Shown one piece after another: positions 7,477 to 16,326 of a DNA stretch of 53,969 nt. The stretch is taken from assembly GCA_947259925.1 (NCBI GenBank), contig CAMYOG010000001.1, positions 1 through 53,969 on the forward strand, in the 5' to 3' direction. Source of the DNA: Thermoanaerobaculia bacterium (GTDB lineage Bacteria; Acidobacteriota; Thermoanaerobaculia; Multivoradales; JAHEKO01). The position numbers were made by a program, and so were the translations under genes. Every line of letters starts with the position of its first letter. Within the stretch, counting starts at the first letter, position 1. A model generated the notes under the pieces. It searched no databases, was not told the DNA's origin, and saw nothing but the letters and a program-made list of their open reading frames with translations.

Positions 7477-9765
7477 ATGACGGTGGATGAGCGGACCGAG
7501 ACCGGGCCGTCGCGGTCCGACGGTGCCACGCCCGCACTGACGCGGCTCCTGCGCTACGCCTACATGCGGTTGGCACGGGAGCTCGACGCCCGCTTCGAGA
7601 ATCTGCTGCTGACCGGCCGCGTCTCGAAGTGGTACAGCGAGGTGGGCAACGAAGCGACGACCGTGGCCGCCGGACTGGCGCTGGCGAGCGGCGACTCGCT
7701 CTGTACGCTCCATCGTGATCTGGGCGCCATCCTCGCGGTCTATCTCGATCCGGCTCGCACCTTCCCCGACTTCGGCTTCGGCGAGCCCGACGGTCGCCGC
7801 CCCGAGCCGGTGCGACTCCTCTACCGACTCTGTTGCCAGCTTCTCGGCCGCGGCGACGGCTTCTCGCAGGGGGTCGAGCGCTCCTTCCATTACGGCTATC
7901 TCGACGCCGAGGCGGGGATCCACCACATCGGCCTGATCAGCCATCTCGGCTCGATGATTCCGGTGGCCGCCGGCTGCGCCTTCGCCCATCGCCAGGGCCG
8001 GAGCGATCGGGTGGCGATCAACTTCATCGGCGAAGGGGGGACGTCGACCGGCGACTTCCACGAGGGCCTGAACATGGCGGCGGTCTGGAACCTGCCGTTG
8101 ATCCTGATCATCGAGAACAACCGCTACGCCTTCTCGACGCCCTGGCACCAGCAGTACGCCGCCGAGCGCCTGAGCGATCGGGCGATCGGCTACGGCATCG
8201 TCGGTCGGACGGTGGACGGCAACGACCCCGACGCGGTCGCCGAGGTGGTCGAGGAAGCGGTGGCGCGGGCGCGCTCCGGTGGCGGTCCGACCCTGATCGA
8301 AGCGATGCTCGGGAGGATGCGGGGTCATAGCGAGGGAGACGACTCGCTGAAGGTCGTGCCCGAGCAGGAGCTGGAGCGGTACCGTGCCGAGGATCCGGTC
8401 CCGGCCTACGCCCGGCGGCTCGAGGAGGCCGGGATCCTCGCGCCGCCGACGCGCGAGCGGCTGGAAGCGCAGATCGCCGCGCTCGTCGAGGAGGCGCTGG
8501 CCGCGGCGCTCAAGGCCGACTCGCCCGAGGTGAGCGTGGCGGCACGGCCGGCCCTGGCTCCGGAGCAAGGGGAGAGCCCTCCCCTTGCAACCCCTCCATC
8601 GGGTGTTACCGCCGAGGGAACCGTGGGCGCGGAGAGCCCTCCCCTTCTAAACGCACCTCAGGCGTCAGATCGAGTCGTCAGCGAGCCGCAAGCGAAGCTA
8701 ACCCCTCCGTCAGATCGCGATGCGGGAGAAGGCAGGCAGGTATCCGAAGGAGTTGTCAGAGAGCGGGAGGCGAAGCCGACGCCACTCGACGAGAAGAAGC
8801 CGTCGACCTATGTCGAGGCGATCCGCCGGGCGTTGCGGGAGGAGCTCGAGGCGGACTCGAGCGTCGTTCTGATGGGGCAGGACATCGGCGTGTTCGAAGG
8901 GGCCTTCCGGGTGACGCGTGGGTTCTATGAGCGGTGGCCGGATCGGATCCTGGACACGCCGATCGCCGAGAGCGGCACGATCGGCATCGCCATCGGGGCG
9001 GCGCTCGGCGGCTACCGGCCGGTGGTCGAGATGCAGTTCGGGGACTTCGTCACCTGCGGCTTCAACCAGATCGTCAACGTGGCGGCCAAGCTCTACTACC
9101 GCTGGCAGGTGCCGTGCCCGATCGTGGTCCGCTTGCCGACCGGCGGTGGCGCCGGCGCGGGACCGTTCCACTCCCAGAACCCGGAGGCGTGGTTCACCCA
9201 TGTGCCGGGGCTCAAGGTCGTCTGCCCGGCCGGAGCGACCGACGCCATGGCGCTGCTCAAGGCCGCCATCCGCGATCCGAATCCGGTCATCTTCTGCGAG
9301 CACAAGTTCCTCTACCGGCGGATCAAGGAGGTGCTGCCCGACGGCGAGTCGGTCGGCCGGCTGGGCGAGGCGCGGGTCGTCCGCGCGGGCGGAGACCTGA
9401 GCCTGATCGGCTATGGCGTCTCGACCTGGAGCTGTCTCGAGGCGGCCGAGGAGCTGGCCGAGGGGGGGATCGAGGCCGAGGTCGTAGATCTCCGCACGCT
9501 GGTGCCGCTCGACGAGGCGACGGTGCTCGACTCGGTGCGGCGGACCGGCCGAGCGATCGTGGTCCACGAGGCGACTCGCACCTCCGGCTTCGGCGGCGAG
9601 CTGGCGGCGCGGATCGCCGATCAGGCGTTCGCCTGGCTCGACGCGCCGGTACGCCGGATCACGCACGTCGACCGGCCGTCGCCGTTCGACAAGGGGCTGG
9701 AGAAGAGTCTCCTCCCGGGCAGGGACAAGATCGTCGCCGCCGCACGCGAGCTGGCCGGTTGGTAG
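7477..9765 (+). CDS. Fused E1 alpha-beta subunit of a 2-oxoacid dehydrogenase complex
   Basis: This 762-aa thiamine-diphosphate enzyme joins E1 alpha (about residues 1-360) to E1 beta (about 435-762). The alpha half shows GEGGTSTGDFHEGLN...IENNRYAFSTP, the ThDP/Mg site. The beta half shows YVEAIRRAL, GQDIGVFEGAFRVT, and DTPIAESGTIGIAIGAALGG. The complex oxidatively decarboxylates pyruvate or branched-chain 2-oxoacids, and sequence alone does not choose between them. No E2 or E3 gene is in the window. The linker at about 361-434 is low in predicted structure and carries an in-frame 16-bp DNA repeat. The start is ATG 7477; upstream in-frame sequence overlaps the divergent kinase. Confidence 0.9.
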   Translation: MTVDERTETGPSRSDGATPALTRLLRYAYMRLARELDARFENLLLTGRVSKWYSEVGNEATTVAAGLALASGDSLCTLHRDLGAILAVYLDPARTFPDFGFGEPDGRRPEPVRLLYRLCCQLLGRGDGFSQGVERSFHYGYLDAEAGIHHIGLISHLGSMIPVAAGCAFAHRQGRSDRVAINFIGEGGTSTGDFHEGLNMAAVWNLPLILIIENNRYAFSTPWHQQYAAERLSDRAIGYGIVGRTVDGNDPDAVAEVVEEAVARARSGGGPTLIEAMLGRMRGHSEGDDSLKVVPEQELERYRAEDPVPAYARRLEEAGILAPPTRERLEAQIAALVEEALAAALKADSPEVSVAARPALAPEQGESPPLATPPSGVTAEGTVGAESPPLLNAPQASDRVVSEPQAKLTPPSDRDAGEGRQVSEGVVREREAKPTPLDEKKPSTYVEAIRRALREELEADSSVVLMGQDIGVFEGAFRVTRGFYERWPDRILDTPIAESGTIGIAIGAALGGYRPVVEMQFGDFVTCGFNQIVNVAAKLYYRWQVPCPIVVRLPTGGGAGAGPFHSQNPEAWFTHVPGLKVVCPAGATDAMALLKAAIRDPNPVIFCEHKFLYRRIKEVLPDGESVGRLGEARVVRAGGDLSLIGYGVSTWSCLEAAEELAEGGIEAEVVDLRTLVPLDEATVLDSVRRTGRAIVVHEATRTSGFGGELAARIADQAFAWLDAPVRRITHVDRPSPFDKGLEKSLLPGRDKIVAAARELAGW
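8571..8646 (+). repeat. In-frame 16-bp direct repeat in the E1 alpha-beta linker
   Basis: GGAGAGCCCTCCCCTT occurs at 8571-8586 and again at 8631-8646, exactly 60 bases apart, so both encode the peptide ESPPL. The first copy sits in a small palindrome (GGGGAG...CTCCCC). A second short repeat, CGTCAGATCG, follows at about 8668 and 8708. The stretch reads like intergenic or repeat DNA that has stayed open as a linker. Confidence 0.6.
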
Positions 9766-9791
9766 TCCGGGGCTCGGGATAGGATCGGGTC

Positions 9792-10628
9792 GTGGACGGA
9801 CCCGAGAGCGTCACCCTCGACGGGGTCGAGATCTTCGTCGGCAAGCCGGTTACCGAGACGCCGGCGTGGATCGGCCAGCGGGAGGTGCTGATGCAGCTTC
9901 TGGCGGCCTGGTCGCGGGTGGAGGAGTCGGACCAGCCGCTCAACCCGCGTCTGCTCGGCAAGCCGGGGGTCGGTAAGACGACCCTGGCGTGTGCGGCCGC
10001 GCGCGAGCTCGGCCTCGACATCTACATCCAGCAGGCGACGATGGACACCCGACCGGAAGATCTGATCATCTCGCCGGTGCTGGCGCCGGACGGCGGCATC
10101 CGCTACATGGCGTCGCCGCTGGTGAGCGCGGTGCTTCGCGGCGGCGTGCTGATCCTCGACGAGGGCAACCGGATGAGCGAGAAATCGTGGGCGTCGCTGG
10201 CGCCGCTGCTCGATCACCGGCGCTACGTCGAGAGTCTGGTCGCGGGAGTGCGGATCCCGGCAGAGCCGGAGTTCCGGTTCGTCACCACGATGAACGAGGA
10301 CGCCTCGACCTACGAGATCCCGGAGTACATCCACTCCCGGCTGATGCCGCAGATCTACCTCGATTTCCCCGAGGAGAGCGAGGAGCGCCTGATCCTGGAG
10401 AGCCAGGTGCCGTTCGCCGAGGACGTGGTGGTCGACTACATCCTGTCGTTCCTGCGGGTGGCGCACCAGCGCGATCTGCGCTACACGGTTCGCGACGGCA
10501 TCAATCTGGTGCGCTACGCGATGAAGGTGTTGCGGCGCGGCGACGTCGACGCCGCGGCAGCGGTCCGCCAGGCGATGGCGGCGACCCTCGAAGAGGACGA
10601 GCTCGAGGATTTCGAGATCGAAGACTAG
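9792..10628 (+). CDS. MoxR-type AAA+ ATPase
   Basis: This 278-aa protein has Walker A at residues 56-64 (GKPGVGKTT), Walker B ILDE at 121-124, and a sensor region with FVTTMNEDAS. That is the core of a MoxR-like AAA+ ATPase, a class that usually works as a chaperone with a partner protein encoded next door. The start is GTG at 9792. The next gene begins 21 bp downstream and is the obvious partner candidate. Unlike many MoxR loci there is no VWA-domain gene beside it. Residues 85-110 (DTRPEDLIISPVL) match the loop before Walker B in the family. Confidence 0.84.
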   Translation: MDGPESVTLDGVEIFVGKPVTETPAWIGQREVLMQLLAAWSRVEESDQPLNPRLLGKPGVGKTTLACAAARELGLDIYIQQATMDTRPEDLIISPVLAPDGGIRYMASPLVSAVLRGGVLILDEGNRMSEKSWASLAPLLDHRRYVESLVAGVRIPAEPEFRFVTTMNEDASTYEIPEYIHSRLMPQIYLDFPEESEERLILESQVPFAEDVVVDYILSFLRVAHQRDLRYTVRDGINLVRYAMKVLRRGDVDAAAAVRQAMAATLEEDELEDFEIED

Positions 10629-10649
10629 ACGGAGGCCGGGTCCCTGACC

Positions 10650-12635
10650 ATGTTGGAGCGGCTGGCGCCTGAAGCGGTTCAGGGGATCCGCCTGCTGCCG
10701 GTGGTGCACGAGCGGCTCGAGATGGCCGCGGTGGTCCGCGCGGCGCTGACCGCCGCCGATCCGAGCGCCGTGGCGGTAGAGCTGCCGCCGGCGGTGCGCG
10801 ACGCCGCACTGCGGGCGATCGACCGGTTGCCGCGGATCTCGCTGGTCGTGACTCGCGAGCCGGGCGAGGAGGCGCTGGTCTGGGTGGCCGCCCCCGGCGA
10901 TCCGTTCGTCGAGGCGCTGCGCTGGGCGCGCGAGCGGCAGCGCGAGGTGCACTTCATCGATCCAGATCTTCCGTACCCCGAGCCGCACGTCGATCCGGTT
11001 CCCGATACCTACTCGATCCTCGAGCTCGGGCCGGAGCGCTTCTTCGAGCTACTCGGCCAGGAGGTGGGCCGGAGCGACGGCAGCGAGCTCGACCGGCGCC
11101 GCGAGGCGGGAATGGCGTATCACCTGCAACGCGCACTCTCGATGTCCGGCGACGATGCGACGATCCTGGCGCTGGTCGGCGCCGCCCACGCGCGCCGCTT
11201 GAGCTCCCGCCTGCGCGAGCCGGCGGCACACCCGTTCGCGCGCCGGCGCAGCGCCACGGTCGACCTCCGCCACCTGGAGCCGGACAGCCTCACCGGCCTG
11301 CTCGGCGACGCGCCGCTCGCGCACGCGGTCTGGGAGCGGGTACGGGCGAGCGACGTTCCGGCGGAGGCCGACGTCGACCAGGCGCTATCGCGCAAGGTCT
11401 CGGTCGTCCGCTTCGGTCTGCGGGTCATCGCCGGCGAGGGTGGCGCCGCCGAAGAGCGCCGCAGGTCGAGCGTGATCGCCTACGCCTCACGCCATGGTAC
11501 CCGCGAGCTGCTCGATCTGGGCGCCTTCCCCGACCGCCACCGGCTCGGACGGGTGGTCTGGAAGATCGCCGAGGGCTCCTACCGCGAGCAGACGGACGAG
11601 AGTGTCAAGCCCTGGCAGCGAGCCCTGTTCTTCGACTACGCGCGGCGCTGCGCGCGGGCCCAGGGCATGCTGGTGCCGGGTCTCTACGAATGGGCGATCG
11701 CCGCCCGCGGCGTCGGCGACGACAACCTCGCCTGGGAGGTGTTCGACGTCGCCCGGACCTACCCGTGGCAGGAGGGGCCGGCGGAGATCCAAAGCGTGTC
11801 GATCGACGGCGACGAGCTCGACCTCGGCACCCGCCGCATCCGGTTCCGGCGGCGCTTCATGCGAGTCAAGCGCCGGCCGGTGGCGGTGCCGGTGCGGCGC
11901 CGGCCGACGCCCGAGAACCCCGAGGACTGGCTGGCCGGGTTCGACTCGACCGGGATCTGCTCCTATCCGCCCGAGGACATCGTCATCGAGGACTACGGCC
12001 GCTTTCTGCAAAAGAAGGCGGTGTCGATCCTCGCCGCCGAGCGGACCCGCTGTGAGCCGTTCACCACCAGCCTGCTCGACGGGATCGACATCCGCGAGAC
12101 TCTGCGCAACGTCCACGAGCGCCGGATCTACGTCGAGGAGCGCGGCCGGGTGCCGGGCAACGCGGGCTCGGTGGTGGTGATCTTCGATCGCGACCCCGAG
12201 GAGGATCGGTTCCCGTTCGCCATGACCTGGCTGGGCGAGCACGATCAGGAGTCCGACATGGCCTTCTACTCGACCACTCCCGGCGATCAGGTGGTCGGTC
12301 CCGGGATCATGCGGGCCACCTACGGCGGCTTCATGTTGACCCTGCCGCGCGGCCGGCTGTTCGATGTCTGGGGCGACCGCGACTACCGGCTGGCGCGCGA
12401 CAAAGCGGAGGTGCTGGTGATGGCGGCGGTCGACTACAGCCTCGAGAAGCTGGTGGTGGTGGTCGCCGCGGAGAAGCCGAACCGGCGCATGCGTCAGTAC
12501 GCGACCGACCACGATCGCCAGCTGATGCACATCCCGATCGCCGCCCTGTCGCCGGTGACCCTCAAGAAGATCCGCGTGCTGCACATCCTGGCCGGCAAGG
12601 ACAAGCGCCCCATCGCCGAAAGCTACGTCTGGTAG
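10650..12635 (+). CDS. Large protein with TraB/ChaN-like N-terminal domain, partner of MoxR ATPase
   Basis: This 661-aa protein has no signal peptide or membrane helix. Residues 10-190 show the outline of the TraB/PrgY superfamily: a histidine after a short strand (LLPVVHE), then SAVAVELPP, and near the domain end ILALVGAAHARRL. Residues 200-660 do not match anything I recognise; they are rich in Arg and Asp, contain SVVVIFDRDPEEDRFPF, and end with a conserved-looking block (HIPIAALSPVTLKKIRVLHIL). The ATG follows a GGAGG stretch by 13 bp. Co-transcription with the MoxR ATPase suggests a chaperone-substrate pair. The function is unknown. Confidence 0.74.
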   Translation: MLERLAPEAVQGIRLLPVVHERLEMAAVVRAALTAADPSAVAVELPPAVRDAALRAIDRLPRISLVVTREPGEEALVWVAAPGDPFVEALRWARERQREVHFIDPDLPYPEPHVDPVPDTYSILELGPERFFELLGQEVGRSDGSELDRRREAGMAYHLQRALSMSGDDATILALVGAAHARRLSSRLREPAAHPFARRRSATVDLRHLEPDSLTGLLGDAPLAHAVWERVRASDVPAEADVDQALSRKVSVVRFGLRVIAGEGGAAEERRRSSVIAYASRHGTRELLDLGAFPDRHRLGRVVWKIAEGSYREQTDESVKPWQRALFFDYARRCARAQGMLVPGLYEWAIAARGVGDDNLAWEVFDVARTYPWQEGPAEIQSVSIDGDELDLGTRRIRFRRRFMRVKRRPVAVPVRRRPTPENPEDWLAGFDSTGICSYPPEDIVIEDYGRFLQKKAVSILAAERTRCEPFTTSLLDGIDIRETLRNVHERRIYVEERGRVPGNAGSVVVIFDRDPEEDRFPFAMTWLGEHDQESDMAFYSTTPGDQVVGPGIMRATYGGFMLTLPRGRLFDVWGDRDYRLARDKAEVLVMAAVDYSLEKLVVVVAAEKPNRRMRQYATDHDRQLMHIPIAALSPVTLKKIRVLHILAGKDKRPIAESYVW

Positions 12636-12647
12636 GCGTCGGCCCAG

Positions 12648-13112
12648 TCAGAGCGTCTCGCCGCGGGCCAGCTTGTCGATCGCCTGCGCCAGGCGCCGCG
12701 AGCGGGTCTCGGGTCGCTTCGCCCCGGCGATCCAGCGCGCGTACTCCTTGCGGTAGGTGTAGGCGAGACTCTGGAAGAACTCGGCCGCGGCCGGGCTCGC
12801 GTGCAGCGCCTCGGCGAGCTCGGGTGGGACGTCTACCGTCCGCTCCTCGGTGTCGAGCTCGAGCGTCACGGCGACGGTGTCGCCGACCGACTTGCCGATC
12901 GCCTCGCGGATCGACTTGACGATACCGAGGACGTGACGCCCGCCCATCGGCGCGATCGAGCCGCGATACGGGTGGCCGTCGAATGTCGCCTTGATCTTCA
13001 CCCGGCCACGCGTGCCGTAGACGCTCTCGACGTCGAACGGCACGGCGACCAGGGCGCCGCCGCCACGGCCCGCTTCGATCTCTGCCTGGAAGCTCTGTTC
13101 CGGTGGAGTCAT
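12648..13112 (-). CDS. DUF1905 / YdeI-OmpD-associated domain protein
   Basis: This 154-aa cytoplasmic protein combines a DUF1905 beta-barrel (residues 1-95, with GTRGRVKIKATFDGHPYRG and GRHVLGIVKSIREAIGKS) and a helical YdeI-type C-terminus (PPELAEALHASPAAAEFFQSL, then KEYARWIAGAKRPETRSRRL). The pairing is common in bacteria and is sometimes linked to bacteriocin or stress protection, but no enzymatic role is established. It ends convergently 12 bp from the MoxR partner gene and lies 16 bp downstream of the DUF3052 gene on the same strand. Confidence 0.84.
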   Translation of the reverse strand: MTPPEQSFQAEIEAGRGGGALVAVPFDVESVYGTRGRVKIKATFDGHPYRGSIAPMGGRHVLGIVKSIREAIGKSVGDTVAVTLELDTEERTVDVPPELAEALHASPAAAEFFQSLAYTYRKEYARWIAGAKRPETRSRRLAQAIDKLARGETL

Positions 13113-13128
13113 GCCTGCTTCGAACCCG

Positions 13129-13542
13129 CTATCCGATGCCCGGCCGGTCGGCGAGGCGGTAGACGAAGCGCAGCCCCGACCAGGTCTCGTCGATCGCGCA
13201 GATCTTGTTGTCGACCAGGCCGAGGTCGAGGCCGATCCGTTGCACCGCGTCGAATGTCAGGTCGCTCGCGACGCCGGAGCTCTTCTTCGGCCAGCCGACC
13301 CAGAGCCCGCCGGTGGGCACCAGGAGCTCCTTCAACCGCGGCAGCCGGCGCTCGAGCTCGCCTGCGCGGCGGGTGAAGAAGACCATGACGTCGAAGCGCC
13401 CCTGGGCGCGCCGGACCAGGCGGACGTCGTCGGGCAGCTCGATCAGCTCGAAGTCGCCGGGTGCCGCGATCAGGCCGACCCGGTGGCCCGACTTGATGCC
13501 GAGCTTCTTCGGCAGCGGCGTGCCCGAGTAGCCGGCCGGCAC
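13129..13542 (-). CDS. DUF3052 family protein
   Basis: This 137-aa protein matches the DUF3052 pattern: an N-terminal GYSGTPLPKKLGIKSGHRV, a methyltransferase-like fold without an obvious catalytic motif, and a WVGWPKKSSG strand. Members are small cytoplasmic proteins of unknown function. The start is GTG at 13542, only 3 bp after the argS stop, so the gene is the middle of an argS-DUF3052-DUF1905 transcription unit. The N-terminal PLPKKLGIK motif supports this start. Confidence 0.85.
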   Translation of the reverse strand: MPAGYSGTPLPKKLGIKSGHRVGLIAAPGDFELIELPDDVRLVRRAQGRFDVMVFFTRRAGELERRLPRLKELLVPTGGLWVGWPKKSSGVASDLTFDAVQRIGLDLGLVDNKICAIDETWSGLRFVYRLADRPGIG

Positions 13543-13545
13543 CGG

Positions 13546-15468
13546 CTACATCCGCTCCGGAGTCGGCAGGCCGAGCAGGTCGCAGAGCGTCCGCATGCCG
13601 GCGGCGAAGACGTGGGTGGTGGCCAGCCGGACCGCCCTCATCTGTTCGTCGCTCTCCTGCAGAATCGGGTGCTTGTGGTAGAGCGCGTTGAGTTTCTGGG
13701 CCAGATCGAGCGCGTGACGGGCGACCAGGGAGAGCTCCAGCGTCTCGCCCGCCGCCCGCACCCGGCCGCCGGTCTGGGCGACCGCGTAGACCAGGTCCCA
13801 CAGGTCGTCCTGCCAGAGCTCGGCCGGCAGTGCCGCGACCTGGTCGGGCGTGATCTCGGCTTCGAGGCCCTCCTCGGCCAGCCGTCGCCAGATGTTGCCG
13901 ACCCGGACCAGCGAGTAGAGCAGGTAGGGGCCCGACTCGCCTTCGAAGTTGAGCGCCTCGTCGAAGTCGAAGGCGATGACGCGCGTGGTCGTCGCCTTGG
14001 CCATGAAGAACCGGAGTGCGGCGGTGCTGATCTCGACCGCTAGCTCCTCGAGCTGCGGACCTGCGAGCTCGCGGTTGCGCGCCAGAATCTCCTCGCGGCT
14101 CTTGTCGACCAGCTGGTCGAGCAGGTCGTCGGCCTTGACGCCGATCCCCTTGCGCCCCGACATCTCCAGACCGCCAGCCTCGTCGTCATCGTCCTCGGTC
14201 AGGAAACCGAGCTGACGGGCGGCGGCGGTGGAGAGCGACACCATCTCGTAGGCGAAGTGGATCGAGCGCTCCGCCTGGGTGTCGAATCCGAGCCGCTCCA
14301 GCCCGACCCGGACTACCTTCTGCAGGTAGCTCTGGCGCGCGTCGATGACGTTGATCACACGGTCGGCGGTGCCGAACGGCGGGTGTTCGGCGCCGTCGTC
14401 GGCGACGGTCTGCCAGAGCCCGGTCTCCTCCCACAGCCGGTAGCCGAAGTCGCGGCCGAGGAGGCCGAACTTCCACATCTGATAGGCGATGTCCTTGCCG
14501 ACGTAGGTCGCCGTGCCGTCCGAGCGGACGATCACCTTGTCGGGGTCCTCGAGGCCGGCGAACTCCTCGCTCTCGGCCAGCGGCATCACCCAGCAGCCGG
14601 CGTTCTTGCCCTGCTCCTCGCGGCGGATCGCCTGGCGCTCGCGCAGTTGCTCGAACGCCCGGGTGAAGAACTCGCGCCCCAGAATGGCGCTCTCGTGGGT
14701 GAGCAGGTCGTAGGAGATGCCGAGACGCGCCATCGTCTCCAGGTGCCGCTTGACGATACGCTGAGCGACCAGGTGCCCGATCTCGGCGCGCTCACCTTCG
14801 TCGTGCTCGAGCTCACGCAGGGTCTGCCGCCGATATCCGAGCCTCGCGTCGTCCTCTTCGTACCAGCGGCCCACCTCGCTGTAGAGATCCCAGCAGTAGA
14901 AGTCGAACGGCTCGTCGAGGGCGGCGATCTCGGCGGCTGACAGGCCGCGCAGATCGAGGAAGCCGACGATCACGTCGGCGAGCTGGACACCGGTGTCGTC
15001 GATGTAGTTCTGGACCTCCACCTGATGGCCGAGCGAGCGCAGGACGCGCGCCAGGACGTCTCCGAGCACCGCATTGCGCAGATGGCCGATGTGGGCGGCT
15101 TTGTTCGGATTGATGTTCGTGTGCTCGACGATGATCTTCTCGTCGCGGTCACCGGCGTCGAGCAGCGGCGCCGACAGGATGCCGGCCGCCACCCGTCCGC
15201 GGTCGAGGTAGACGTTCAGGAAGCCCGCACCCTGGACCTTGATCTCGCTCACCCAGTCCGGCCGCGGGAAGTCGGCGGCGATCTCCTCTCCGATCTCTCG
15301 CGGATTGCGCTTGAGCTCGCGAGCCAGCTGGAGCGCGCCCGGCAGCGCCAGATCCCCCAGGTCCCGACGTGGGGGGATCTCGACGATCGCGATGTGCCCG
15401 AGGTCGTAGAGCTCGCGGACGCGCTGCTCGAAGAGGCTCGCCAGCTCCCGTCGGAAGTCGCCCAGCAT
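13546..15468 (-). CDS. argS: Arginyl-tRNA synthetase
   Basis: This 640-aa class I aminoacyl-tRNA synthetase charges tRNA-Arg. The N-terminal add-1 domain is followed by HTNINPNKAAHIGHLRN, which contains the HIGH motif at residues 126-129. Further on come YIDDTGVQ and an anticodon-binding domain at the end. The canonical KMSKS is replaced by SGRKGIGVKADD, as in many ArgRS enzymes. I chose the ATG at 15468, where family similarity begins; the frame is open for 150 further codons upstream, but this is shadow sequence of the divergent macrodomain gene. It leads a unit with the DUF3052 and DUF1905 genes. Confidence 0.95.
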   Translation of the reverse strand: MLGDFRRELASLFEQRVRELYDLGHIAIVEIPPRRDLGDLALPGALQLARELKRNPREIGEEIAADFPRPDWVSEIKVQGAGFLNVYLDRGRVAAGILSAPLLDAGDRDEKIIVEHTNINPNKAAHIGHLRNAVLGDVLARVLRSLGHQVEVQNYIDDTGVQLADVIVGFLDLRGLSAAEIAALDEPFDFYCWDLYSEVGRWYEEDDARLGYRRQTLRELEHDEGERAEIGHLVAQRIVKRHLETMARLGISYDLLTHESAILGREFFTRAFEQLRERQAIRREEQGKNAGCWVMPLAESEEFAGLEDPDKVIVRSDGTATYVGKDIAYQMWKFGLLGRDFGYRLWEETGLWQTVADDGAEHPPFGTADRVINVIDARQSYLQKVVRVGLERLGFDTQAERSIHFAYEMVSLSTAAARQLGFLTEDDDDEAGGLEMSGRKGIGVKADDLLDQLVDKSREEILARNRELAGPQLEELAVEISTAALRFFMAKATTTRVIAFDFDEALNFEGESGPYLLYSLVRVGNIWRRLAEEGLEAEITPDQVAALPAELWQDDLWDLVYAVAQTGGRVRAAGETLELSLVARHALDLAQKLNALYHKHPILQESDEQMRAVRLATTHVFAAGMRTLCDLLGLPTPERM

Positions 15469-15506
15469 GGTGCGGGGGAGTCTAACCTGAAAAACGACCG
15501 GCAGAT

Positions 15507-15515
15507 TGATATGAT
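15507..15515 (+). promoter_or_regulatory. Extended -10 promoter element for the macrodomain gene
   Basis: The bases TGATATGAT form an extended -10 (TG, one base, TATGAT). It is the most AT-rich spot in the 82-bp divergent gap between argS and the macrodomain gene. No good -35 is visible, as expected for an extended -10 promoter. The predicted transcript start is near 15522, giving a leader of about 29 bases. Confidence 0.42.
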
Positions 15516-15550
15516 CAAGCACTCGATCCCACTCGGTGGGGAAGATCCAA

Positions 15551-16093
15551 ATGGAGAAGAACCACGTTCGTATCCCAATGAATGGGACTGTGCTCGAACT
15601 GATCGAGGGCGATATCACCGAGCTCGAAGTGGAGGCGATCGTCAACGCCGCGAACGAGAAGCTGGAGCTGGGGTCGGGAGTCGCCGGCGCGATCAAGAAG
15701 AAGGGTGGCCCTACGATCCAGGCCGAGTGCAAGCGGATCGGCGGCACCGGGGTCGGCACCGCGGTGATCACCGGCGCCGGCGAATTGGACGCCAAGCACG
15801 TCATCCACGCCGTCGGACCGAAGATGGGCGACGGCGATGAAGATCGGAAGCTGTCGTCGGCGGTCAGATCCGCCCTGGCCCTGGCGGACCGGCACGGACT
15901 CAAGTCGATCGCTCTACCGGCGATCTCCACCGGCGTCTACGGCTTCCCGGTCGATCGCTGCGCCCGGATCACCCTGACCGAGATCCACCGCTATCTCCAG
16001 GGCGGCACCAAGCTCGAGCGCGTGGTCGTCTGCCTGTTTGGCGACGACTCCTTCAAGACCTTCCGGCAAGAGCTGCGGCGGGGCTTCCGCTAG
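15551..16093 (+). CDS. Macrodomain protein, probable ADP-ribose hydrolase
   Basis: This 180-aa single-domain protein has the macrodomain signatures: GDITELEVEAIVNAANEKL (with the NAANE loop), GSGVAGAIKKKGG, and SIALPAISTGVYGFPVD, which forms the diphosphate-binding loop. MacroD-like members remove ADP-ribose from proteins or deacetylate O-acetyl-ADP-ribose. The NAAN asparagine and the glycine-rich loop needed for this are present. I chose ATG 15551; GTG 15536 is an in-frame alternative with no better ribosome-binding site. The gene ends 12 bp before a long palindromic element. Confidence 0.92.
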   Translation: MEKNHVRIPMNGTVLELIEGDITELEVEAIVNAANEKLELGSGVAGAIKKKGGPTIQAECKRIGGTGVGTAVITGAGELDAKHVIHAVGPKMGDGDEDRKLSSAVRSALALADRHGLKSIALPAISTGVYGFPVDRCARITLTEIHRYLQGGTKLERVVVCLFGDDSFKTFRQELRRGFR

Positions 16094-16105
16094 GAAGAGG
16101 AGACA

Positions 16106-16291
16106 GGCTCGGGAGGTCGGGGAGGAGCCGAGGGGTACCCGCCCCGGCGCCGGCGTCCTGACTCGTGGTCGGGGGTCCGCCTAGCGTCTGCATCGCTGCC
16201 GTCGACCTTGGCCTTCTCAGGCTCTCGAGAGACGCTCGCTCCCGACGCCCCTGGGCGGGTACCCCTCGGCTCCTCCCCGACCCCCCGAGCC
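16106..16291. repeat. 186-bp palindromic intergenic element A
   Basis: Arms at 16106-16144 and 16253-16291 are 39 bp each and are reverse complements with one mismatch. They flank a 108-bp centre that contains smaller inverted repeats (for example CTCTCGAGAG). The element fills most of the 233-bp gap between two convergent genes, so it could end transcription in both directions, though it lacks a T-run. Its length and design match the elements at 40189-40370 and 46551-46735, but most of its sequence differs. Confidence 0.85.
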
Positions 16292-16326
16292 CGTGGTAGG
16301 AGGAGGAAAGGACCCAGCCCTCTCCT

